Source: Lachnospiraceae bacterium (GTDB taxonomy: Bacteria > Bacillota > Clostridia > Lachnospirales > Lachnospiraceae). Taken from it: a stretch of 64,000 nt of DNA. This document shows, in pieces, positions 7,824 through 16,181 of this stretch. The position numbers and the translations under genes were made by a program. Below the pieces are notes generated by a model. The model searched no databases. It saw nothing but the letters and a program-made list of their open reading frames with translations, and was not told where the DNA came from. The stretch spans positions 1 through 64,000 of the forward strand of contig JAFRNR010000045.1 in assembly GCA_017430085.1 (NCBI GenBank), given 5' to 3'. Numbering within the stretch: the first letter of the stretch is position 1; every line of letters starts with the position of its first letter.

Positions 7824-10233
7824 GGATCCACAGATAATTGTTGTCCCGGGCGATCGCTTCGTCGAAATCCGACTGCAGCATGCGGAAAACGTTGGCGTTC
7901 TTCGGATTGTACAGCACGACATTTTTCCACTCGTAACCGATCAGCCACAGGTCGTCCTGCCCGGGGCTGACCCAGCGGACGGGCTGCTCCTGGTTGAGGA
8001 ACGTGATGAGTTCCCGCAGGGAAGCGCCGCTGACATTCTCCCAGTCCGGGCCGGGGTCCAGGATGCCGCTGCTGATCTCCAGAATCTTTTCGTCCAGTTT
8101 TCCGGCCCAGTACCAGGCCAGGGAACCGTCCCGCGAAAGGACGAAGCCGTAGGCTGTTTTAGCCGCGGCAATAGCGTCTCCCAGCGTCGGGCAGGCTTCG
8201 GGGAGTTCATCGCTTCCGTAGGCAAAATAGCGGAAATAATACGGCTCCTCCTGATGCGCCGCAGGCAGTTCCAGCCGCTGACCCTCCGCGAACAGTCTGG
8301 TCGTGTTCTGTTCGATGCGCAGGGACGAGGGCAGGCGGTCCAGGCGCAGCACCTGCATTTTCATCAGCGCGCCGTATGTGACGGCGGTGAAATACCCGGG
8401 ATCCGCTTCCTGTCCGTCGCTCCGCAGCATGATATCCGGAGTCAGATAGGCGTACGTTCCGTCCGTCAGGGTATAGCGGTGGATCTCCATTTTGTCGCGC
8501 AGGACCGTCACATGGTCGATCCGGACGTTCTCATCCTCATAGCCGGTCAGCACCGTCAGTTCCGGGTCCAGGATCTCGATGCGGCTGTACGGGAGGCGCG
8601 GAGCCACGCCGTCCGAGATCGTTTCCGGATCGCGCGGGCCGTAACCGACCGCCAGATCTTCCCGCAGAAAGCCCAGCGGACGGATAAATTCGTCATCCTT
8701 AGCTGTCAAGGTCTGCCGGCTGCCGGTGTTCAAGTTGATGATGCGAAGCGCGCCGGGCCGCTCCTGGTCCGTTTCGGAAGACCAGGCAAAGATGGTCCCG
8801 GAATCGCTGACCGCCAGGCCGGGATATTCCTCGCGCGGGACCAGCACGGCCGTTTCACCGGTATCGATATCCATGACCAGAAGCTCTTCGTCCAGGATAA
8901 AGTACAGGAAGTTGTCGTTGCCTTTCGTGAACAGGCGCCGGACCTCCTGCATCAGCGACGCCGGGGCCTGGCGGGAAGCCAGGAAGACCTGCTCCCTGAC
9001 CTCATTTTCCTCCTGTTCGTAACGGCAGTACGAGATGCCGCAGCTGCCTTCGCGGGTGCCTCCGTTCATGTACCCGTACACTGCGAATTCCACGCGGCCG
9101 GAGTCCTGCACGTCCATGATGCGGATGTCGTATTCCCGCCGCAGGGTGCGAAGGGCATGCTCTCCGTCCTGGCGGAAGCTGAAGATCTTCGTCAGTCTGG
9201 TATCCTGAACGTCATAGAGATAAAGCTCCCCGTTCACGGTGAAGCAGTAATAGCGCTGGTCTTCGCTGATTTTCAGCTGCAGGTCCTCCTGCTCCTGTAT
9301 GCCGAGAAGGATGCCCTGCGAGACAACGGAGTTCTCCGCAAAGGACCAGAGCTGGGCCATGTGGCGCTCGTATCCGAGCAGAAAGACCGACATGCCGTAG
9401 CGCTGGAGGGAGATCGATTCCGAGACGCGGAAGCGAGCCGTCTGATCCTCGCCAAACGGGGCTTCAACCAGGAAAGAATAATCCAGATACAGATAATTGC
9501 CCTGGATGCCGCGGATGGTCATCCAGGCGCCGCCTTTCTGCTCAAAGCCCGCATCGCCCCAGCAGAACTGGTCGAAGCTGCTTTTCAGGCTGACGGAAGC
9601 CAGGTCTTCCTTGTCGGAATTGGTGTCCGTTTCCAGCTGCGGCATATAGCCCCGGGCGGAGTCGCGGCTGAAAAGGTCTTGATGCAGGTGGCGGGCGTAG
9701 TCCGTCAGCATCATAACGGTCTCCCGGTCCGTCACTTTCATGACGCGGGTATAATACGAAGCGGTGCGGCGGCTCAGGGAGACGGTGATGTTCAGCAGAT
9801 AATAGCGGTCGGGAGTCAGGATGTCCTGGAATTCCAGCGTGAAAGCCCAGTCTTCTTCCTGAGACGCGAACTGATCGGTCTTTCCCTGGGCCATCAGGCG
9901 GCCGTCTTCTTCGTCCCGGAGCTCATAAGAGACCTGGCGGGGCCGTTCCCGCAGGTCCAGCATATGGACTTCGAGTTTCTGCTCTTCTTCCGTGAAAGGG
10001 TAGACGCCGGGCTGGTCCGCCCCGGTCTGATCCATCTGAAGTTCCGTATAGCCGTACAGCGGATCGATCAGCTCGTCCTGCCAGGAAAAACAGAGTACGG
10101 GAAGAGAAGCAGCCTGGAAGGCGCTGCCTTTGTTGCTGCTTTCTCCCGCTTCTTTGCCTCCGACCAGGGCGATGACCGTGGTCAGGAGGAACAGAAGGGA
10201 CAAGATCAGGATCTTCAGTCTGTTTCCTTTCAC
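7813..10233 (-). CDS. Unknown exported protein with a single N-terminal membrane anchor
   Basis: An 806-aa protein with a signal-anchor (residues 6-24, LKILILSLLFLLTTVIALV) and a large extracytoplasmic part. Repeated short beta-hairpin motifs such as YYCFTVNGELYLYDVQDTR, LLVMDIDTGETAVLVP and LRIINLNTGSRQTL suggest a beta-propeller-like fold in about residues 300-560, but no named family was recognised. No cysteine lipobox is seen. The GTG start at 10233 has a GGAG site upstream. It sits 16 bp after the dCMP deaminase gene, probably as the last gene of that transcript. The function cannot be given. Confidence 0.65.
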   Translation of the reverse strand: MKGNRLKILILSLLFLLTTVIALVGGKEAGESSNKGSAFQAASLPVLCFSWQDELIDPLYGYTELQMDQTGADQPGVYPFTEEEQKLEVHMLDLRERPRQVSYELRDEEDGRLMAQGKTDQFASQEEDWAFTLEFQDILTPDRYYLLNITVSLSRRTASYYTRVMKVTDRETVMMLTDYARHLHQDLFSRDSARGYMPQLETDTNSDKEDLASVSLKSSFDQFCWGDAGFEQKGGAWMTIRGIQGNYLYLDYSFLVEAPFGEDQTARFRVSESISLQRYGMSVFLLGYERHMAQLWSFAENSVVSQGILLGIQEQEDLQLKISEDQRYYCFTVNGELYLYDVQDTRLTKIFSFRQDGEHALRTLRREYDIRIMDVQDSGRVEFAVYGYMNGGTREGSCGISYCRYEQEENEVREQVFLASRQAPASLMQEVRRLFTKGNDNFLYFILDEELLVMDIDTGETAVLVPREEYPGLAVSDSGTIFAWSSETDQERPGALRIINLNTGSRQTLTAKDDEFIRPLGFLREDLAVGYGPRDPETISDGVAPRLPYSRIEILDPELTVLTGYEDENVRIDHVTVLRDKMEIHRYTLTDGTYAYLTPDIMLRSDGQEADPGYFTAVTYGALMKMQVLRLDRLPSSLRIEQNTTRLFAEGQRLELPAAHQEEPYYFRYFAYGSDELPEACPTLGDAIAAAKTAYGFVLSRDGSLAWYWAGKLDEKILEISSGILDPGPDWENVSGASLRELITFLNQEQPVRWVSPGQDDLWLIGYEWKNVVLYNPKNANVFRMLQSDFDEAIARDNNYLWIQAP

Positions 10234-10249
10234 GTGACGGCTCCGCGGT

Positions 10250-10732
10250 TTATAAAGTCAGTTCGATCCGGCGGCCCGTGCGGGCATAGGGGATAAATGC
10301 GACGCCGGCGGCGGTCAGCATCCGTTTGGAAGCCCGGACGCCGGGGGTGTCCGCGTATTTATCGTCTGCGTAGATGATCGTTTTGATGCCGCTCTGGATG
10401 ATGGCCTTGGCGCATTCGTTGCAGGGGAACAGCGTGACGTACAGTTTGCTGCCCTCCAGGCTGCCGCCGCGGTAGTTCAGGATGGCATTGAGTTCGCTGT
10501 GGGTCGTGTAAAAATATTTACTGTCATAGGGATCGCCGTCGCGGCGCCAGGGGAATTCGTCATCGGAACAGCCGATGGGGAAGCCGTTGTAGCCCATAGA
10601 CAGGATCTTGTTGTCCTGGCTGACGATGCAGGCGCCGACCTGTGTGTTGGGATCTTTGGAGCGGGCCGCGCTCAGCATGGCTACTCCCATGAAATACTCG
10701 TCCCAGCTGATATAATCGCTGCGTTTATCCAT
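10250..10732 (-). CDS. dCMP deaminase (ComEB family)
   Basis: A 160-aa zinc deaminase converting dCMP to dUMP for dTTP synthesis. The zinc and catalytic motifs are visible: TTHSELNAI (HxE, about 75-83) and TLFPCNECAKAI (PCxxC, about 105-116). The insert with CSDDEFPWRRDG before the HxE motif is typical of dCMP rather than cytidine deaminases. The ATG at 10732 overlaps the end of the tsaC gene by 8 bp, indicating coupling. Confidence 0.93.
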   Translation of the reverse strand: MDKRSDYISWDEYFMGVAMLSAARSKDPNTQVGACIVSQDNKILSMGYNGFPIGCSDDEFPWRRDGDPYDSKYFYTTHSELNAILNYRGGSLEGSKLYVTLFPCNECAKAIIQSGIKTIIYADDKYADTPGVRASKRMLTAAGVAFIPYARTGRRIELTL

Positions 10733-11915
10733 TGTTTTCCCCCTTTTGCGTAAAAGATGAAGCGGTTTCCGCGAAGGTTCCGGAGGTTTCCGCGGATGTG
10801 TCCGCGGTTTCTGTAAAGGCGTCCGCGGCCCCGGAAGGCTGCAGCTCCGAAAGGTCGGTCAGGTCAAAGGCTGCGGCTTTGCGCAGGCGGTTCATGATGG
10901 CGGCGCCGAGAGGGCCTTCCTCAAACGTTTCGCTGTATACGTGGGACAGGCCGCATTCGTCCAGATGGCGGAGCGCCGCGAACAGGCCGTGGGCGATCTC
11001 CTCCGGGCGGTTCCGGGACCCGAGCGGGATCAGGAGCAGACGGTCTCCCGCTTCCGCCTGATAGTAAGGCAGAGTCTCGCGGCAGACCAGCGCGCCGGTG
11101 CGTTCTCCTTTTTCCGCGGCCTCCTGCGCTTTCTGCAGGATATGGGCCGCCCGTTTTTCATCCGGACCGGCGACCAGCGTCAGCGGGACCTGCGGCGCGT
11201 AATGACGGTATTTCATGCCTGGGGCGCGCGGCGCCGTTTTCTCATCCGGTTTTCCCAGGACCGCCGGGTCAACGGAGACCGTGCCGAGCAGGCTGCGCAG
11301 CGCGGGCAGGCCGATGTAGCCGGGCCGCAGGATCTCCGGGACCGGGCCCGTGACGTCCACGATGGTGGACTCCAGGCCGATCTCGCATTCGCCGCCGTCG
11401 ATGATGAGCGGGATCCGCCCCTGCAGGTCCTCATAAACGTGCTGCGCGCAGGTGGGGCTCGGACGGCCCGACGCATTGGCACTGGGGGCGGCGATCGGGA
11501 CGCCGGCCGCACGGATCAGGGCGGCGGCGCCGGGATGTGAAGGCATGCGGACCGCCACCGTATCCAGACCGCCGGTGGTTTCCCGCGGGACCAGGTCTGT
11601 CTTCCGGAAGATGATGGTCAGAGGCCCCGGCCAGAACGCATCCATCAGTTTCTGTGCGGCCGGCGGGATCTCCCGAACTAACGGAAGTATCGCCTCCCGG
11701 TCTGCGATATGGAGGATCAGGGGGTTGTCCGAAGGACGCCCCTTTGCCGCATAAATGGCACGCGAAGAAGACGGGTCCAGGCCGTTGCCGCCCAGCCCGT
11801 ATACGGTCTCCGTGGGGAACGCCACGGGGTATCCGCGGCGGATCCATTCCGCCGCTTCCCGGAAGATCACTTCGTCATCCGCGCTGCCATCCAGCTTTCT
11901 GATCAAGGTTTCCAT
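10725..11915 (-). CDS. L-threonylcarbamoyladenylate synthase (Sua5/TsaC type)
   Basis: A 396-aa protein with the YrdC catalytic domain (about 18-205: FPTETVYGLGGNGL, AAKGRPSDNPLILHI, AVRMPSHPGAAALI, APSANASGRPSPT) and a C-terminal Sua5 domain (about 235-365, from APGMKYRHYAPQVPL). It makes threonylcarbamoyl-AMP from threonine, bicarbonate and ATP for tRNA t6A37. The last 30 residues are a Thr/Ser/Ala/Glu tail with imperfect AETA-type repeats. The ATG lies only 8 nt from the -10 box, so the mRNA is probably leaderless. TcdA, a later step of the same modification, is encoded at 53223-53966. Confidence 0.95.
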   Translation of the reverse strand: METLIRKLDGSADDEVIFREAAEWIRRGYPVAFPTETVYGLGGNGLDPSSSRAIYAAKGRPSDNPLILHIADREAILPLVREIPPAAQKLMDAFWPGPLTIIFRKTDLVPRETTGGLDTVAVRMPSHPGAAALIRAAGVPIAAPSANASGRPSPTCAQHVYEDLQGRIPLIIDGGECEIGLESTIVDVTGPVPEILRPGYIGLPALRSLLGTVSVDPAVLGKPDEKTAPRAPGMKYRHYAPQVPLTLVAGPDEKRAAHILQKAQEAAEKGERTGALVCRETLPYYQAEAGDRLLLIPLGSRNRPEEIAHGLFAALRHLDECGLSHVYSETFEEGPLGAAIMNRLRKAAAFDLTDLSELQPSGAADAFTETADTSAETSGTFAETASSFTQKGENNG

Positions 11916-11923
11916 GGTACAAG

Positions 11924-11952
11924 ATTATAGCGAATGATCTCCGCAAATACAA
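11924..11952 (-). promoter_or_regulatory. Promoter for tsaC-comEB, giving an apparently leaderless mRNA
   Basis: TTGTAT (11947-11952), a 17-bp spacer and perfect TATAAT (11924-11929) on the minus strand. The ATG begins at 11915, so the start of transcription should fall on or within about 3 nt of it. No Shine-Dalgarno sequence is present. Confidence 0.65.
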
Positions 11953-12005
11953 GTGCCCGGAATTCATTTTATTGCCGCCTGCCCTGCGCCGGTCTGTCCG
12001 CGGGC

Positions 12006-12635
12006 TTATTCCTCCCGTCCGGACCGCCCCCGCCGGAACAGGCCTTTTTTCTGCTTTGGCGGGCGGAATGGAGGCGCAGCAGTCGTAGCGGTCTGCGGTT
12101 CGGGAGGGATCTCGTCCCAGAGTTCGAAGATCTGGGGAAACGTCGTGTTTTCCTCATGGCAGACCTTCAGCAGTTCATAGGCGATGCGGGCCGTCCTTTC
12201 GTCTTCATGATTGCATTTGCGCAGGAAAAAGCGGGACAGCTTCTGCAGCTGTTCGGACAGGTCTTCCTCCCTGTCCGGATGATATACGAAAGACCAGCCT
12301 TCCTTCCCGCGGAAGATCAGCCCTGGCTCCAGGAACAGGCCGGACGGCCTCAACAGATAGAGTTCCGACTCCTCACAGCTGCGGTGGATGCTGTACAAGA
12401 TGTCCCGCATCATTTTTTCATCGATCTGGCTGGTCTGCGTCAGGGAACTCAGCGACTGCTTCCCGCTGATCTCGTAACTGTAGGACGGCTCCTCTCCCGT
12501 CCGGTAGATCCGGAAAGGGAGCAGGCCGCCGGGTTTCGTGCTCAGCAGCATCTTCCGTTCAAATTCATTGCCGTCCGGTTTTCCCTCCAGGATCAGATAA
12601 TTGCCGTCCAGTTCCTTGATGAATTCTATATTCAT
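12006..12635 (-). CDS. DUF6382 protein without an FHA domain, tad-locus associated
   Basis: A 209-aa protein matching the N-terminal DUF6382 module found in Lachnospiraceae, with the recognisable YSYEISGKQSLSSL (about 53-66) and a following helical region. The family usually has a C-terminal FHA domain; here the protein ends in a basic Pro/Lys/Arg tail (PPKQKKGLFRRGRSGR). The ATG at 12635 has GAGGTG upstream; a GTG two codons earlier is less likely. It is the last gene of the tad operon, which suggests a role in pilus assembly or its control. That role is inference. Confidence 0.7.
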   Translation of the reverse strand: MNIEFIKELDGNYLILEGKPDGNEFERKMLLSTKPGGLLPFRIYRTGEEPSYSYEISGKQSLSSLTQTSQIDEKMMRDILYSIHRSCEESELYLLRPSGLFLEPGLIFRGKEGWSFVYHPDREEDLSEQLQKLSRFFLRKCNHEDERTARIAYELLKVCHEENTTFPQIFELWDEIPPEPQTATTAAPPFRPPKQKKGLFRRGRSGREE

Positions 12636-12648
12636 GTTCACCTCGATT

Positions 12649-12867
12649 TCAGTTTTTCCGCGGGATCCATTCCTGGATGAACGATCCGATGTGGATCAGA
12701 TCCTCGGGCCGCAGACCTTCCGTATAGCGGACGCCTTCCGCGGCATACTTCCCGGCCGCCGATTCCACTTTGACCATCAGCTGGGCTGACTTCAGCATCA
12801 AGCCTGCCAGCAGGATCAGGATCAGGCTGAAGATCAGGGCCGCCTCGACAGTCAGGCTCCCGCGCAC
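12649..12867 (-). CDS. TadE-like minor pilin, short
   Basis: Seventy-two residues starting from a GTG inside the end of the prepilin peptidase gene. VRGSLTVEAALIFSLILIL is the class signature: a short basic leader, then Gly-Ser-Leu-Thr-Val-Glu-Ala, then a hydrophobic helix. The C-terminal 45 residues are hydrophilic. The Glu five residues into the mature part is the usual pilin Glu5-like position. A longer reading frame extends upstream to 13296, but that part is a shadow of the peptidase gene. The start codon is uncertain. Confidence 0.7.
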   Translation of the reverse strand: MRGSLTVEAALIFSLILILLAGLMLKSAQLMVKVESAAGKYAAEGVRYTEGLRPEDLIHIGSFIQEWIPRKN

Positions 12868-13310
12868 AGCGACAGGACGAACAGGATCAGCGCAGCCGCG
12901 AACACAAAGGGAAGAAAAGGCACGCTGCCTTTCAGGCTTCTTTTTTTCAGGAAAAGCAGCACGGCACCGCCGGTCCCCGAAAGCACGAGGGATACCAGCA
13001 GCAAGGTGAATAATTCCGCTGCGTTCCACCAGCAGGCAAAAGAACAAAAACACAGTCCGTCTCCTTTCCCTATTGCGCCCCGGCTGAGGCGCGACAGCAG
13101 CAATAATCCCAGTCCCCAGAGCAGCGCCGTCAGATGCTGCAGCACTGCGCCGGCTTCTTCCGTTCCCGTTATGATCTCCGCTCCCGTGATCAGCGCCCCG
13201 CACAGCGCTCCGGCAGACGCCGTCATCAGACTGATGTGCCTCGTCCGCAGATCCTCCCGGGCCAGAATGCCGGTACAGAGCAGGAAGCAGATCCATTTAT
13301 CCGTACTCAC
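12852..13310 (-). CDS. Prepilin peptidase of the A24 family
   Basis: A 152-aa membrane protein with about five membrane segments. Both aspartate motifs of the A24 aspartic proteases appear: REDLRTRHIS (about residues 18-27) and AIGKGDGLCF (GxGD, about 79-88). It should cleave and perhaps methylate the Flp and TadE-like precursors. The GTG start at 13310 has GGAGGCGAACC upstream and overlaps the preceding gene's stop. The short form without an N-methylation zinc domain is typical of tad loci. Confidence 0.85.
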   Translation of the reverse strand: MSTDKWICFLLCTGILAREDLRTRHISLMTASAGALCGALITGAEIITGTEEAGAVLQHLTALLWGLGLLLLSRLSRGAIGKGDGLCFCSFACWWNAAELFTLLLVSLVLSGTGGAVLLFLKKRSLKGSVPFLPFVFAAALILFVLSLCAGA

Positions 13311-14413
13311 GGTTCGCCTCCGCAGAAACCGCAGGGCTTGTATTTCTCCCGGGCTTCGCTGATGGCGATTTCAATGACCGTCCGTTTCAGCCCCGGGCAA
13401 TCCGACTCATAGTGATACCGCACGCCGAAATCCGTCAGCCAGACCATCAGCTGCTCCGGCCGTCCCGCGACGCAGCGGTCGCAGGGATAGTAGATCTTTC
13501 CCTCATTGTTTCGCAGAGAGGGCACCGTAGCCAGCGGGACGCAAACCGGGTTTATATGGAACACCCGGCAATCAAGATCCTTATGATACGCACGGCCGTT
13601 TTCCGTCACGTATACGATCTCTTCCTGCTCCTCTTCCTCCGTTTCCTCCTCTTCTTCCTTGACCACTTTCGTCCCGATCCAGAGCCGTCGGCAGCTCCGC
13701 TGCACGACCGGGGACGAGATGCCGAAAGTCTCTCCGAACAGCGGCGTCACGCGGTAACTCAGGACCAGGTCCAGTTCCCGGTCATGCAGCGTACTGCCGC
13801 TCAACGAGATACCGTCCGCGCCGCCCCGGATGACCGATCCGTTCAGTTTATCCCGGCCGACCTTCCCGATCAGCCACTGTTTCAGCAGCTGCTGCCAGAC
13901 CAGCGCCGATCCTTTTTCGAGCAGGAACACTTCCAGTTCATGCACCAGATCGGCGTCCTGCGACAGCAGTTCCGAGATGTCTTCGCCGTTTCCGGCCAGC
14001 GCTCCGCTGAGAGCGCCTCCGTCCGCCAGCGTCAGCAGGTCCGTCCCGGTATAATCATCCGCGAAATCCAGCACGTAGGACCAGACCGCGACGTCCTCCC
14101 CGATCTCATCCAGCGCTTTCTGAAAGCGCAGCTGCAGCAGCTGGGCGGAGAAAAAGCTGAGAAACAGGCCGGCGGCGAACAGGATGACCGGAAGAGCCAG
14201 GGCCGCTTCCACCGTGAGGCTCGCTTTCTGAAAAAATGCTCCGGAGATGGAGTCTTTGGGGAGACTGTTTTTCGTAAAGTTGTTTAGGAAAGCGCGATAT
14301 CTTTTTCTATCATGGCATTGACGAAAAGATAAAATAGATTTTTTGAAATGGTTACAACAACATGAAAAAGCGTTCAGTAAATAATTGTGGTATCTCCGGA
14401 GCACCGTGGCCAT
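13307..14413 (-). CDS. TadE-like pilus protein with a long N-terminal extension and a Cys-rich C-terminus
   Basis: A 368-aa protein. The pilin-like signature ASLTVEAALALPVILFAAG is at about residues 64-82, preceded by an unusually long 63-residue basic leader rich in Cys, Phe and Lys encoded by AT-richer DNA (about 14270-14400). A charged EEEEETEEEEQEE run (about 250-262) leads to a C-terminal module with VTENGRAYHKDLDC and two CxxC-type pairs (PCDRC, PCGFC), common in Lachnospiraceae TadE-like proteins. The ATG at 14413 has an excellent AGGAGGTGATTGCT site. It is probably a minor pilin or pilus-associated surface protein. Confidence 0.75.
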   Translation of the reverse strand: MATVLRRYHNYLLNAFSCCCNHFKKSILSFRQCHDRKRYRAFLNNFTKNSLPKDSISGAFFQKASLTVEAALALPVILFAAGLFLSFFSAQLLQLRFQKALDEIGEDVAVWSYVLDFADDYTGTDLLTLADGGALSGALAGNGEDISELLSQDADLVHELEVFLLEKGSALVWQQLLKQWLIGKVGRDKLNGSVIRGGADGISLSGSTLHDRELDLVLSYRVTPLFGETFGISSPVVQRSCRRLWIGTKVVKEEEEETEEEEQEEIVYVTENGRAYHKDLDCRVFHINPVCVPLATVPSLRNNEGKIYYPCDRCVAGRPEQLMVWLTDFGVRYHYESDCPGLKRTVIEIAISEAREKYKPCGFCGGEP

Positions 14414-14418
14414 AGCAA

Positions 14419-15948
14419 TCACCTCCTCCCATAGCCGTAGGCGGCTTCTTTTCTATACCTTCTGCCGAAACGGGAACCGGTCTCGTTCCGGATAAAAGGA
14501 GCCGTAATATAGAGATAGGAAACGTCCGTCTCCAGGGAAACATCCGCATAGACCATGTAATCCCGCATGCGGAAACCGGGGACTTTTCTGCCGATCCGTT
14601 CTTGGATCACATCCATCATCCGGTATGACTGGTCTTTCGTGTCTCCGATAAAAAACAGGATCCTCAGATAATCTTCATAGGACAGGCCGGCATTGCCGCC
14701 GCCGTCCGACTCCAGATCCAGTTTCATGACGGAAAGCCGCCAGGTCTGGGCGCTTTTCCAGAAGGGGACCTTTTTCCCCCGGACGAGCCCGCGGAGGTCC
14801 ACGATGCTTTCCGCAAGCGCCCAGGCCGCGAGCAGCAGCCATTTCAGCAGAAGGATCAGCTGCGGGAGCGCCAGCAGGGACATGATCGCGGCGGCGGTCG
14901 CTTCCGCCAGGGCCGTCTTTTCCGAATCGGTGGCCAGATAAGCCAGATTGAATCCCATCCGGATCAGGAGGATCTCGCCGATCACCGTCTCTAAGGATGC
15001 CTTGTCTGTTTTTTTGCCGCTCAGCACATACTCCGCTTCATATCTGGCCCCTTCTTCCGCCGGATCCGTATAGCAGCTCATCTTGTGCAGCATGTACTCT
15101 CCGAGCAGCAGATGGTTCAGAATGGTGGCCGGTTCATTGCCGAACCCTGCGTTCATTGCCTTCTCCGTGTCGGAAAGCCCGCTGGGAAGGCCCTCTTTCT
15201 GCCAGGGATATTCGGACAGTTCTTCGCTTCCGGTAATAATGGCGATGAGGCCGTTTTTCCGGATGGCCTTGATCTGCTCCAGCAGATCGCTGCTGACGTC
15301 CTCGCTGGTCCCTTCCGGCTCTTCGTATTCCGTGCCGTCTTCTTCCGCCTGCTGTCTGGCCTGTTCCTGCAGGGCAGCCGCCTGTTCCTTGATATCATCC
15401 AGGCTCCGGATGATTCCCTCCAGACTGCTGTCCTTGTCTCCGACCATGCCGCTGATGCTTTGCAGCAGGCCGGTCCCGTCTTCCTCGTTGTACAGGCCCA
15501 GCCGTGCCAGGACTTCCTGCATCAGATGCGCAAGGCCGGCGGATTTCATATACGTCAGAGCGGTCTCGAGAAATACGGCGCCGTTGTCTTCCGTGACGTA
15601 CACCGTCTGACTGCCGCTGACCGACAGGTTCTGAAGGCCGATCCGGTCGCCCGCCGCATGCAGCGTCCCTTTGCCCGGGCTCAGGTATTTCTCTGCATAT
15701 TCCAGGAAAGCATCTTCCCAGACGCTGATCTCCCCGTCCCTTCCGCGGCACATCAAAAGGCCGTATTCCCGCAGGGTCTCCCCCTGGAATCCCGCCATGA
15801 CCGAGCGTACGGAGGACTCGGCGGCCTGCGCGCACAGATAATCCACACAGGCGCAGCGGGAGGCTTCCAGACAGGTGCTGAACAGGGCAAACAGGGACAG
15901 GGCTGTCAGGGACAGAAAAACAGTCACCTGTCCCGTCACGCGCTTCAT
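14419..15948 (-). CDS. DUF5702 protein, tad-locus component
   Basis: A 509-aa protein beginning MKRVTGQVTVFLSLTALSLF, a TadG-like N-terminal hydrophobic helix. A long extracytoplasmic helical region (about 170-230 is Glu/Gln-rich) and a second hydrophobic stretch near residues 355-375 follow. The family is found in Lachnospiraceae Flp operons and probably has a TadG-like role in anchoring or assembling the pilus. The ATG overlaps the flp stop codon (ATGA). Confidence 0.78.
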   Translation of the reverse strand: MKRVTGQVTVFLSLTALSLFALFSTCLEASRCACVDYLCAQAAESSVRSVMAGFQGETLREYGLLMCRGRDGEISVWEDAFLEYAEKYLSPGKGTLHAAGDRIGLQNLSVSGSQTVYVTEDNGAVFLETALTYMKSAGLAHLMQEVLARLGLYNEEDGTGLLQSISGMVGDKDSSLEGIIRSLDDIKEQAAALQEQARQQAEEDGTEYEEPEGTSEDVSSDLLEQIKAIRKNGLIAIITGSEELSEYPWQKEGLPSGLSDTEKAMNAGFGNEPATILNHLLLGEYMLHKMSCYTDPAEEGARYEAEYVLSGKKTDKASLETVIGEILLIRMGFNLAYLATDSEKTALAEATAAAIMSLLALPQLILLLKWLLLAAWALAESIVDLRGLVRGKKVPFWKSAQTWRLSVMKLDLESDGGGNAGLSYEDYLRILFFIGDTKDQSYRMMDVIQERIGRKVPGFRMRDYMVYADVSLETDVSYLYITAPFIRNETGSRFGRRYRKEAAYGYGRR

Positions 15949-16136
15949 GGCATCAGGGTATCTACGCCGGAATTGACTCCGCCAAAGATACGGTTGATCA
16001 GACCTGTGATCTGCTCGCGGAAAATGATGACCAGGGCCACGATGACGACCAGGATCAGCACGACTTCCACGACTCCCACGCCGCTGTCATCCGCCAGCAG
16101 CATCTTCAGTTTGCTTGATTCTTTTGTTTCTTTCAT
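15945..16136 (-). CDS. Flp1-type IVb major pilin
   Basis: A 63-aa prepilin: a hydrophilic leader (residues 1-17), DSGVGVVEVVLILVVIVALV as cleavage region and helix, then a short polar tail. The Glu in GVVEVV is the Glu5-like residue required for assembly. It should be processed by the prepilin peptidase encoded at 12852-13310 and polymerised by TadA/B/C. CGGAGGAAAGGAAA precedes the ATG. Confidence 0.85.
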   Translation of the reverse strand: MKETKESSKLKMLLADDSGVGVVEVVLILVVIVALVIIFREQITGLINRIFGGVNSGVDTLMP

Positions 16137-16181
16137 TTTCCTTTCCTCCGCTTGGTTTTGATCGGTTATAAATGATTCGGT

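Noticed and set aside
7732..10296. An 854-codon open frame on the plus strand
   Set aside because: Shadow of the 806-aa exported protein gene, also running through the SRP promoter and the repeats. No ribosome site or recognisable domain.
12868..13296. Long N-terminal extension of the short TadE-like pilin frame
   Set aside because: This part is a shifted frame of the prepilin peptidase gene, which has both catalytic motifs; the pilin signature starts only after 12867.
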